From RCC90-49c sp051016155 (lineage in GTDB: Bacteria > Bacteroidota > Bacteroidia > Cytophagales > Amoebophilaceae), in NCBI GenBank assembly GCA_051016155.1, contig CP136537.1, positions 806,001 to 870,000 on the forward strand: DNA of 64,000 nucleotides. The letters are read 5' to 3'. The translations under genes were made by a program, and so were the position numbers. This document shows, in pieces, positions 16,785 to 25,184 of this stretch (positions are counted from its first letter, which is position 1; each line of letters starts with the position of its first letter). The notes below the pieces were generated by a model. The model ran no database searches. It was not told the DNA's origin and saw only the letters and a list, made by a program, of their open reading frames with translations.

Positions 16785-17284
16785 GACTCCCTAGAGTTGG
16801 AGGCGCAAAGGGGAGTTCAGAGGGACATTGCTTGTAAAAGGAGAGCCGCAGCGGGACGTATGGCCCGCGCTACGGCGCTCCCATCACGCCCATTACAAAG
16901 ATGGAAAAAGATGCTATGCAAAGCAAGTGAATATTTAACTATTATTAGAATAAGGAGATAGACGAAGGAGGGATTGAAGGTGTTTTTTTATGAACAAAAA
17001 GGGAGGAAGGGAGAAAAAGGGAGCGATAAAGGGAGTTATAAAAATAGTATTATTAAAAGAATATGGATGCTATGACTGGTCTGTATTAAGAGGGAATGCG
17101 TAGTATCGTTTTTGCCTTGTGGGCCATTGAGTAAGAGTGGTTGGTGATGAAGGAAGGGAGTAGTATATTTCGAAGAGAAGAGGAAGAGAAAGTAATGAGG
17201 AGAGAAGTGTATGGACAAGAAAAGAAGCGGGCTTATGGAAAAAAATATGCGCATAGAGGCAAAAAAATTGATCAATCGTAGCGA
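16785..17284. other. Non-coding region upstream of the relaxase, possible oriT/ori region
   Basis: About 500 bp, increasingly A-rich and purine-rich on the plus strand (GGAGGGATTGAAGG, AAAAAGGGAGG) and without a credible gene; a 93-aa minus-strand frame here is low-complexity and was not accepted. Its place directly upstream of a MobV relaxase makes it the natural candidate for an oriT, but I see no clear conserved nick-site motif. It ends at the group II intron remnant. Confidence 0.4.
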
Positions 17285-18010
17285 TAAGTAGGGTCTTGCG
17301 ACCTTTCCCCGCTCCATACCGTACGTGCGACTTTCACCTCATACGGCTTTCCTGCTTTATCTAGTTAGGGTATTCCAACCCTCTCCTGGGCTTATTCCCT
17401 AAGCGGTACTTCGCTGCTTTCTCAGGCCTTGCGGCTTCTTAGACCCTTCGTGTTGCCTCCTTCCCTCGACGGAATGTGTTACCGTTACGTTAACCGTTTT
17501 GATCTCTAACTTTTCCGGTATTATCCTTGTCTACGATTTAGAATTAGCTGCTTTTTGCGCCTACAAGCCTGGCAGGCCTTCACCCCGTCCGAGCCATTAC
17601 AGCTCGGCGTTTGGCTACTAAACTGCCTCTGTCCTCTTTTCCTTGCCCTGGCATTTTCGTGCCCTCTTTCAAGGGGATAGGAAAAGAGTTCCCCAGTTCT
17701 GAGTTAAAGTACGCGTGGGAGACCTTAGCTGCCTGCTTTACGCCGAGTGAGCTCAGGAACAATTCCTGAATCAATTTAAAAGATCCAGGCCAGTCACTTT
17801 ACCTTTTGGTTAGGTGTATAAGCCAAATTCCACCTAGTAGTCGTGGCGCCGCTTCAGAGACAGGTTTCTCTGGTCAACATAGTCTTCAGGGTTAGCCAGG
17901 TCTGACGCATATGGCTTGCTCGGACCCATACACTGTCAGGGAGCTTCACACGGCTCACTTTGTCAAAGCGAGCCGCAAGTCCCCCAGCCCTTGTCTGATT
18001 GTTCATACAC
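17285..18010 (-). mobile_element. Group II intron, ORF-less (domains V/VI recognisable)
   Basis: On the minus strand, near 17310-17345, the 34-nt domain V pattern is seen: AAGCCGTATGAGGTGAAAG followed by TCGCACGTACGGTAT, with the catalytic AGC triad and the GAAA tetraloop. It is followed by a domain VI-like hairpin GGTCGCAAGACC. Upstream lie about 600 nt of typical intron scaffold text (GTTGACCAGAGAAACCTG, GAAGGGTCTAAGAAGCCGC), and a plausible 5' end GTGTATG is at about 18010. No reverse transcriptase (LtrA) coding sequence is present, so it would need help in trans. Domain V has at least one mismatch in its upper stem. The exact ends are uncertain. Confidence 0.6.
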
Positions 18011-18051
18011 AAACTCTTTGCGTTAATACTTTAACCCATCAAAGTGCGCAC

Positions 18052-18070
18052 TTAAATTTCAACTACTACA
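18052..18070 (-). mobile_element. IS481-like terminal fragment
   Basis: TAAATTTCAACTACTACA is identical to the end of the IS481-like element at 54583-54600 and, in reverse complement, to the remnant at 583. Only the tip is present, between the intron remnant and the Rep gene. Confidence 0.5.
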
Positions 18071-18089
18071 GTTTCTCTAACAACGCCGT

Positions 18090-19160
18090 TTAAGAGTCAT
18101 TTTTTTGAGCCAATTTTCTGAGATAATCACTAATTAAGCCAGAGGCCTCCCGTGTTGGTTCTTCGGCTACCCTGGCTCTTCTGGCTTTTTCTTGCTCTAT
18201 TTCTAATTGTTCGGCAGACCTCGATACTTCTAACTGTTCGCGTGTACCCACAGGTACTTTATAAACTTTGTCATTATCGCTTTCAAATTCATTCTTCAGG
18301 GCTTGTACCACGTAAGGTTGTATGCGTTCAACTTTACCTTTACTAACTTGAAATTCAATTTCTTGAATTTTTTGGTAAATATGGGGGTGCAACTCAGCTT
18401 TGTTGATAATCTCTCTGAGCTGATCTAGATGGTAGCTTCTAAGACCAAATAATGTTTTTAAGGTGTCTGTAATATTTTGCTCATGGGCTGATGCATTATG
18501 ACGGTTATAGTTCCTTTTGTATATGTTAAAAATGTAGCCAGTAATTGATCTACCTGATTTGATGGGTTTATCAATCTCAAACCAGACATCAGCACGATCC
18601 TTCAGGTCCTTAATACTGGGCTCAAGTATGAATTTTCTTAAATCTTTTGGCTTCTCATATTTTTCCCCCAATTCCAATGTATCTCTGAGTTCCTCGAGCG
18701 TAACTACTTTCTTAGTTTTATCTCGCCAATGGCTAATGAATTGATAAAGCCTCATTACATAGCGGGAACTGGATGCCATCGATATCTCTACCATATATTT
18801 GGAGTAAGAGGCTAGCGACAAGTAATCTGGCAGTATATCACGGTCTAGCTGTATTTCGACCATTTCATTATTGAGGTAGTACTTTGATTTCATGATCAGT
18901 CTTACAGTCGTCTCATAGCTTCCATACTTATCTCTGCTTCGTATCACCATAGTTTTCTGCCCCAGAGACTTTAAAGCCTTCTTAACTACCGAATAGTTTT
19001 GGCTCCCAGGAGGCATCAGCGACTTCGTAGGGATTTTTACAATTTTATCACCAAAAAGGGTCTTTTGTAGTTCTGAGCGTGTTTTTCCACGAAAATGATC
19101 TTTTATGGCCTCCCACTGATGATCATTTAGATCGCTTGCATAAGCCATATTACTATTCAT
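18090..19160 (-). CDS. Rep_3/RepB-type plasmid replication initiator, N-terminus replaced by IS transposase codons
   Basis: 356 aa. From residue ~24 on it resembles initiator Rep proteins with two winged-helix domains: LMPPGSQNYSVVKKALKSLG, then SSSRYVMRLYQFISHWRDK ('sryslRLYellk' is the WH2 hallmark), and a 'ITGYIFNIYKR' strand. The C-terminal ~50 residues are charged and helical (QLEIEQEKARRARVAEE). The first 23 residues (MNSNMAYASDLNDHQWEAIK...) belong to the IS5-type transposase also present at 55522, joined in frame at 19092. The usual N-terminal Rep segment (the 'lv.sN.l' part) is missing. Replication activity is doubtful; it marks the region as plasmid-derived. Confidence 0.8.
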   Translation of the reverse strand: MNSNMAYASDLNDHQWEAIKDHFRGKTRSELQKTLFGDKIVKIPTKSLMPPGSQNYSVVKKALKSLGQKTMVIRSRDKYGSYETTVRLIMKSKYYLNNEMVEIQLDRDILPDYLSLASYSKYMVEISMASSSRYVMRLYQFISHWRDKTKKVVTLEELRDTLELGEKYEKPKDLRKFILEPSIKDLKDRADVWFEIDKPIKSGRSITGYIFNIYKRNYNRHNASAHEQNITDTLKTLFGLRSYHLDQLREIINKAELHPHIYQKIQEIEFQVSKGKVERIQPYVVQALKNEFESDNDKVYKVPVGTREQLEVSRSAEQLEIEQEKARRARVAEEPTREASGLISDYLRKLAQKNDS

Positions 19161-19206
19161 ATGTTTGTCAGCAAATCTATGTAAATGAATTCATGAATAC
19201 ACCTTC
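19092..19206 (-). mobile_element. 5' end of an IS5-type element (same kind as 55476-56310), truncated
   Basis: The tip GAAGGTGTATTCATGAATTC (minus strand from 19206) and the first 23 codons of the transposase are the same as at 55476 onward. Identity ends at 19092, where the Rep gene begins. Bases 19207-19209 read TAA, fitting the TTA/TAA target of this element. It sits between the plasmid Rep gene and the decapitated symporter gene, so the insertion and a later deletion mark the plasmid/chromosome junction. Confidence 0.85.
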
Positions 19207-19571
19207 TAACAGATATCAGAGACTATGCGCTGGGTGGCAAGAACTTTTCTACTGCTACATTGGTAGCTACCATTATAGCTACATGGGCATCTGGGAGCAT
19301 GCTATTTACTCTCCTTGAGAACATTTATGCAAAAGGCCTATACTTCATCATAGTAATTTTAGGATTACTTATTGATCTACTGCTGACTGGACAGCTAGCC
19401 ACGCGCATGGCCGAATTCTTGAATAATGTCTCTGTGGCCGAAGCCATGGGAACTATGTACGGCAAGATGGTACAAATGATCACAGCTGTTTGTGGCATCC
19501 TAGCCAGAACAGGAGTAGTCGCTGTTCAGTTCAAGGTCATGGCCAAGATTTTGTTCATCATTTTTGGCCTA

Positions 19572-20388
19572 GGCAGTGTCGACATAAGATATTATCTTAA
19601 GGCAAAAAATGCCTAAAAAACCTGCCTATCAACGACACGATATCTCCGATGAAGTATGGAACAAACTTGCCCCTCATTTGCCTGGAAGAGCTGGCGCTTG
19701 GGGAGGGGTAGCTAAAGACAATAGAAAATTTATTAACGCCGTGTTCTGGATATTACGAACGGGAGCCCCATGGCGAGACTTGCCTCCTCATTACGGCGAG
19801 TGGAATAATACGAACCGACGCTTTTGTCGATGGCGCGATAATCGAACATGGGAGAAGCTTTTGGAATTACTGTCAGATGAACCAGACTACACGTGGCTGA
19901 TGATCGATGCGAGTCATATAAAAGTGCATCCCCATGGGACGGGGGCAGTGGGCGGAAATGAGGCGATGAATCGGACAAAAGGGGGCTCAATACAAAACTA
20001 CATTTGGCCGTGGATGCGTCTGGTATGCCGCTCAGAGCCATTATTACAGCAGGTACCGAAGCAGATTGTAAGCAAGGTGTTGAGCTGCTCAAAGACTTGC
20101 CTGCAGAGGGAGTGATAGCAGATAGGGGCTATGACACAGAGCAAGTAGTCAGAGAGGTGAAATCAAAGAATAGGCAATGTGTGATACCGAGTAGGAAGCA
20201 TAGAAAAGTAATGCGTAGTTACAACCGAGAAGTGTATCAACTACGTCATGTGATAGAGAACACGTTTTTGTATCTGAAGCGTTGGCGCGGGATATGTACG
20301 CGCTATGCAAAGAGAAGGAGCTCATTTCTGGCCGCTATTCAAATCAGATGTCTAGCTTTATGGCTAGGACTCTCCTGACGACACTGTC
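19572..20388 (+). mobile_element. IS5-family (IS427 group-like) insertion sequence, complete copy 1
   Basis: 817 bp. Ends GGCAGTGTCG and CGACACTGTC are inverted repeats, and TA is duplicated on both sides, as is usual for the IS427 group. It is nearly identical to copies at 49503-50319 and 39229-41333 (split); a fourth, truncated copy begins at 56703. It sits inside the symporter pseudogene. Confidence 0.93.
19609..20378 (+). CDS. IS5/IS427-type transposase, two frames joined by a -1 frameshift
   Basis: The first frame (19609-20115) has the IS427 N-terminus: MPKKPAYQRHDISDEVWNKL, WILRTGAPWRDLPPHYG (DUF4096-type) and MIDASHIKVHPHG with the first catalytic Asp. The second frame (to 20378) supplies the catalytic rest: HLAVDASGMPLRAIIT, VIADRGYDTEQV (second Asp) and HVIENTFLYLKRWRGI (Glu). 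The frames join at AAAAGGGGG (19977-19985): re-reading one G gives NRTKGGLNTKLHLAVDA, the family consensus. The same arrangement in the other copies indicates programmed -1 frameshifting rather than mutation. Confidence 0.9.
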
Positions 20389-21465
20389 TAGAAAATACTC
20401 CTGCCACCTTTGTGGCTGCCAGCATCGTCATTACGTATTCCTCCCTGGGCGGTATTCGGGCAGTTACTATTACGGATATCCTTCAGTTTTTCACCTTTGG
20501 CACCATTCTCCCCATCCTGGCCTTGACCATCTGGAACAAAGTGCCAAGCGCTGCCCAGGTGACGGTCACTTTGGCCAACAATCCCCACTTTGATGTCAAA
20601 GAAGTAGTAGGCTTGCATCCTGAATTCCTGAATGCGCTGGGTCTATTTTTTGTCTTCTCGATTCCTGGATTTGGCCCAGATGCATTTCAACGTATTACTA
20701 TGGCCAAAAACACCAAGCAGGTCAAGCAAGCCTTTACCTATGCAGCAGGCATCTTGCTGCTCATCTTTTTACTGACTGCCTGGATCAGTGTCCTGTTGTT
20801 GGCTGAAAATTCTACACTGTCCTCTGGTCAGTGTGGTACCTTACCTGATCAGCCACCACACCTATCCAGGGCTCCGAGGGCTGATGGGCGTTTGTGTCAT
20901 GGCCTTGGCCATGTCTACGGCTGACTCATGCTTGAATGCCTGCGCTGTACTATTTGCCAGTGACCTTTTCAGGCCTCTCGCTGGGGCCACTTACTCTTCT
21001 GTAAGCACTGCTCGGTTATTTTCATTCTTTTTAGGAATTATTGCACTATTAATGGCTTTTTACAACCAAGACTTGCTCCAGCTCATGCTGCTTTCAGGCA
21101 GTATTTATACGCCTGTTGTAAGTGTGCCCCTTCTGATGGCCCTACTGGGCTTCCGCAGCACACCTCGGACGATCTTGCTAGGGATGGTAGCTGGATTCAC
21201 AACCATGGTTCTGTGGAGCTACTATTTTGGCAATTCAAGTAGCAGACTGCCTGGCATGTTGGCCAACCTCGTGTTCCTGCTTGGCAGCCACTACTTGCTG
21301 CGAGAGAAAGGTGGGTGGATGAAGATAGACACTACTCTGTCCTGAACAGACGATCCATAACAAAGCGCTCAGCGACAAACCCAATAAAAAGTAGGCCCCC
21401 AAACACGCCGCGCTTCATTGGATTTTTCTTATTATTGCCCCCCTGCAACCAACCCTTAAAACCCG

Positions 21466-24400
21466 ATGATTCTAGACTACCTGATACAGCACCTTGACTT
21501 AGGTATCGTTGCCCTCTTTCTTCTTATCAATCTTATCGTAGGGCTTAGCTTCAGCCGATCTACAAAAGACATCAAAGAGTATGCGCTAGGTGGCAAGAAT
21601 TTCTCTACCCCTGCACTAGTGGCTACTATTGTGAGCACGGGAACTTCAGGCGGTACTATGTTCGTTATTCTTGAAAACATATATAAAGATGGGCTATACT
21701 TCGGTATGGCACTTCTCGGCAAATTTTTTGGTAGGTTACTTACTGGACGGTTGGCAACACGTATGGCTGAATTTCTAAATAATGTCTCTGTGGCTGAAGC
21801 TATGGGAACTATGTATGGAAAAACAGTCCAGGTCATTACGGCCGTCAGTGGCATTTTAGGAAAGACAGGGTTTGTAGCTATCCAGTTTAATGTCATCTCC
21901 AAAATACTTTCCACACTTTTTGACCTGGACAGTACTGCTTCTACTTTTGTGGCCGCCAGTATTGTTGTTATGTACTCGGCGCTAGGCGGTGTCAGGGCAG
22001 TTACATTTACGGATATACTCCAGTTTTTCACCTTTGGTACTATCCTTCCAATTCTGGCCTTGACCATCTGGAATAAACTACACGACCCAGCTCAAATTGT
22101 AGTCTCACTGGGTAATAACCCTGTGTTTGATATCAAAAAAGTACTGGGCTTTAATCCTAAATTAATGCAAACTTTAGGCTTATTGGTCTATCTTGCACTA
22201 CCCATAGGAGGTGGCGCACCAGAGATATTCCAGCGGATAGCTATGGCCAGGGACGTTCAACAAGTCAGGCAGGCATTTACTTATTCGGCTTTTATTCTCT
22301 TGCTTATATTCATGCTAACAGCTTGGATGAGTGTTTTGCTACTCACTGAAAAACCAGGCCTAGCATCCGGACAAGTAGTTCCCTACTTGATTAGTCAACA
22401 CACTCATGAAGGGCTCAAAGGGCTATTGGCTGTGTGCGTTATGGCATTGTCTATGTCCACAGCTGACTCGTGTCTAAACACCTGTTCCGTCCTGTTTTCC
22501 AATGATGTAGTTGTCCCTTTGATTGGCTCAAACAATAGTTCGGTAAGAATTGCCAAGTCATTTTCGTTTGTTGTAGGGCTATTCGCCCTTTTGGTAGCCC
22601 TCTATAACAAAGATCTACTCAAACTTATTCTGTTCTCTGGCAGTATTTATATGCCTGTTTATACAGTGCCTCTTATTATTGCCGTGCTAGGTTTCCGCAC
22701 CACGCCTCGAGTAGTCCTTATCAGCATGGCCGCTGGGTTTACAACATTGGTCCTGTGGAGTATCTATTTCGGCAATTCAGGCAGTGTAGTACCCGGCATG
22801 TTGGCCAATCTCGTGGCGCTGCTGGGCAGCCACTACTTGCTGCGAGAGAAAGGTGGGTGGAAAACGCCAGACCCAAAGAGCCCTTTGGCGCTGGAGCGAG
22901 CGGCTCGCAAAAGAGCCCGACAGCGGCGCCGAGAAGCGATCGAAAATTTTCGCCTGGTTCCTTATCTAAAGGCCAATTTGCCTGAGCAGGTTTATCTCTA
23001 TGCTGCTTTTGGATTCTACTCCTTGGCTGCGCTCTCGGTTACTTTCTATGCGCTCCGTTCTTCTCACATAGAAGGGCTGGACACCTTTTATGGGAGAGTA
23101 CTCGCTGTATCCCTCACAGGCACCTCTGTGTTCTTGACCTTGCCCGCCTGGTCTGATGCTATCAAGAACAAAAGCTTGCTCGCCTTTTTCTGGCCCTTGA
23201 CTGTAGGTTTTCTCTTGTTCTTTGCAGGCACGCTGCTGGCTATCATCGGTCAATTCCACCCTACGCTGGTCACTGTGCTGATGGGCAATCTGTTGGTGGC
23301 CATACTCCTGTTGCGCTGGCCCTTGGCACTGGTAGTAGCCTTGATTGGAACAGGGCTGGCTGTGCTCTTTTTCAAGCAGTCCACCGGCCTACCAGTAATG
23401 CCCAGCGGTTTCCAGAACGTACAGATGGGCTTAGGGCATATGCTGCTGTTTGCTAGCGCCTTGTTCATAGCCCTGATCAGGAGCAGGGAAGCTTTTAGGC
23501 AACTAGAAAATGAGAACATTCGCCTCCAACTGGCTCGAAAAGTCACCAATGAAGAGCTGATAGAGGCCTTTCACCACCGGGGGCACATGGCCCAAGAAGC
23601 CCGAGAAAGCACCATGAATGTGCTCAACACCGTCCAAAGGCTCAGAAATCAGCTCGGAGAGGGGCTAGCGGGGCTGGAGACCACTCCCTCATCAGCAGCC
23701 ATGCACCAGGTCTTGCAAACGATTAATGACAAGCTTCGGGCCTTGATCGCCTATTTTCACCAAACCATCTACCAGTTCAAAGATGCCCTTTGCCTGGAAG
23801 TAGATGTTCTGTCTACAAAGGCGCTTAACCACGAAATCTTTGACATCCTAGACGAGCAATATCCTGGCATTTCCGCGCGGTTGTATGTCAGAGACAATGC
23901 CCAAAAGCAAGACCTACGCGTAGATGTAGACAAGCTCAAGCAATTAATAGTCAATGGCCTTCGTTATGCAGACCAACAAAGTCCCAACGGCCAGGCGATT
24001 ACCTGGGGCATCCACAATACGCTGCTTGGCTATCCCATCACCTCCATCCAAGGCCATATCAAAGAGGTGCAAGCTGTGTGCTTCACCATCACCACGCAAA
24101 ACATGCTGCCCACTACGCGGACTTTGTATATAGGCAACGTAGACAAAGAAGTGGCTCGTCTTGCTCAGTCAGAAGCAGAACTGCCCCTCACCTATAACCA
24201 GCGCATTGTGGATGCCCACTATGGCACCTCCGAGCTGATAGCAGGCGAAGAGGGCATTGTTACACAAATTTATGTCATTCCCTTACACGTAAGAGAGGTA
24301 CGACCTAAGACCATGGACTTACCGCCTCGCCAAGAAGCGGTGCTCGGGGCGACCATCCATCCAGAAGAAGAGGCCTTTGTCAAGGAAGTCCAAAACAAGA

Positions 24401-24936
24401 CCAGCATCAACCCAGCATTGCTGCAGAGAGCCCTGGAAATAGCCAAGCAATCCCACACAGAGCGCATCAGAACGTTAGGAGAGTCATTTTCTCTGCCTCC
24501 CATTGCTACTGCACACATCCTTTTGGGTTACACCCAAGACGAAGATGCGCTCTTGGCAGCACTGCTCCACGACGCTGTAGAAGGCAGTTGGCTCTCTCTC
24601 ACCCAAGTAGCGCTCTTTTTCAATCCAGCCGTGCAGCGCATTGTGGACGGTGTAATCCAGCTGAATAGCCACCTAGCGACCATCCAAAGGGAGGATTCAT
24701 CCATACACGAAAACATGGAGCAACTCCTCAACGAAAGTGACCCGCGCGTGCTACAGGTCAAGCTAGCCGATCGTTTGCACTACATGCGCACGATTGAGGG
24801 GCACCTTTCTCTAGACAAGCAGCAGCAAATCACCGAAGAGACCCAGCAGTTCTTTGTGCCCATTGCCAAGCACTTGGGCCTCCAGGCTGTAGAAAAAGAA
24901 CTGAGCGAAATAGTGCTATCTAGATGCTCGGGGTGA
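21466..24936 (+). CDS. Sodium:solute symporter fused to sensor-kinase-like region and RelA/SpoT-like HD domain
   Basis: 1156 aa. Residues 1-475 are an SSS symporter (YALGGKNFSTPALVATIVST; MALSMSTADSCLN with the Na+ site serines). Residues ~495-690 form a second membrane domain with about six segments. Residues ~690-940 look like a histidine-kinase relic: a long helix (RLQLARKVTNEELIEAF, HHRGHMAQEARES) and an N-box-like DVDKLKQLIVNGLRYADQ (~829), but no clear glycine-rich ATP boxes. Residues ~955-1150 match the HD hydrolase domain of RelA/SpoT: LLAALLHDAVEG (~1035) and VKLADRLHYMRTIEGH (~1100). The first metal-binding His of SpoT (ITHP) is Pro here (SLPP), and ED after HD is EG, so (p)ppGpp hydrolysis is doubtful. 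A nutrient sensor resembling CbrA-type symporter-kinases is a fair hypothesis. Confidence 0.88.
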   Translation: MILDYLIQHLDLGIVALFLLINLIVGLSFSRSTKDIKEYALGGKNFSTPALVATIVSTGTSGGTMFVILENIYKDGLYFGMALLGKFFGRLLTGRLATRMAEFLNNVSVAEAMGTMYGKTVQVITAVSGILGKTGFVAIQFNVISKILSTLFDLDSTASTFVAASIVVMYSALGGVRAVTFTDILQFFTFGTILPILALTIWNKLHDPAQIVVSLGNNPVFDIKKVLGFNPKLMQTLGLLVYLALPIGGGAPEIFQRIAMARDVQQVRQAFTYSAFILLLIFMLTAWMSVLLLTEKPGLASGQVVPYLISQHTHEGLKGLLAVCVMALSMSTADSCLNTCSVLFSNDVVVPLIGSNNSSVRIAKSFSFVVGLFALLVALYNKDLLKLILFSGSIYMPVYTVPLIIAVLGFRTTPRVVLISMAAGFTTLVLWSIYFGNSGSVVPGMLANLVALLGSHYLLREKGGWKTPDPKSPLALERAARKRARQRRREAIENFRLVPYLKANLPEQVYLYAAFGFYSLAALSVTFYALRSSHIEGLDTFYGRVLAVSLTGTSVFLTLPAWSDAIKNKSLLAFFWPLTVGFLLFFAGTLLAIIGQFHPTLVTVLMGNLLVAILLLRWPLALVVALIGTGLAVLFFKQSTGLPVMPSGFQNVQMGLGHMLLFASALFIALIRSREAFRQLENENIRLQLARKVTNEELIEAFHHRGHMAQEARESTMNVLNTVQRLRNQLGEGLAGLETTPSSAAMHQVLQTINDKLRALIAYFHQTIYQFKDALCLEVDVLSTKALNHEIFDILDEQYPGISARLYVRDNAQKQDLRVDVDKLKQLIVNGLRYADQQSPNGQAITWGIHNTLLGYPITSIQGHIKEVQAVCFTITTQNMLPTTRTLYIGNVDKEVARLAQSEAELPLTYNQRIVDAHYGTSELIAGEEGIVTQIYVIPLHVREVRPKTMDLPPRQEAVLGATIHPEEEAFVKEVQNKTSINPALLQRALEIAKQSHTERIRTLGESFSLPPIATAHILLGYTQDEDALLAALLHDAVEGSWLSLTQVALFFNPAVQRIVDGVIQLNSHLATIQREDSSIHENMEQLLNESDPRVLQVKLADRLHYMRTIEGHLSLDKQQQITEETQQFFVPIAKHLGLQAVEKELSEIVLSRCSG

Positions 24937-25184
24937 TTAACTTCCATCATTATGAACGCTTCTTCAGTACCGTTGTTACTTGCACGGCAGTATCAAAACC
25001 TGCCATGATGACGTATGCCTTCTTATTCCCTTGATCTTGGAATAGCTTTTGCTGATTTTCTTAATATGAGTGGCTCTCCTAGAAAGTTTGAAGCAACCTC
25101 GAGTCATTGAGCTTGGATCATTTTACCAATGAGCCATTAGCTTATTTATTTATTGCTTATTTGAACCATTAATCCCCGAGTTGT

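Larger units (their letters stand above)
19207..21345 (+). pseudogene. Sodium:solute symporter pseudogene, split by an IS and frameshifted
   Basis: This is a copy of the symporter part of the downstream gene (21466-24936). The N-terminal ~40 residues are gone, replaced by the IS fragment. The frame runs DIRDYALGGKNFSTATLVAT..., is split by the 817-bp IS at 19572-20388 inside IIFGL/ENTPATFVAAS, and resumes in the same frame because IS plus TA duplication is 819 bp. It then shifts at about 20832, where one extra T (CAGTGTGGTA against CAGGTGGTA) moves the frame; the last part continues to LREKGGWMKIDTTLS. The conserved STADSCLNACA Na+ site region is present. It is a tandem duplicate that decayed. 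Confidence 0.9.

Noticed and set aside
17036..17317. 93-aa minus-strand frame
   Set aside because: Low-complexity Phe/Leu/Ser text from purine-rich DNA, overlapping the group II intron end; no start context or family.
19733..20092. 119-aa minus-strand frame repeated in each IS427-type copy
   Set aside because: Antisense shadow of the transposase; it recurs only because the IS recurs.
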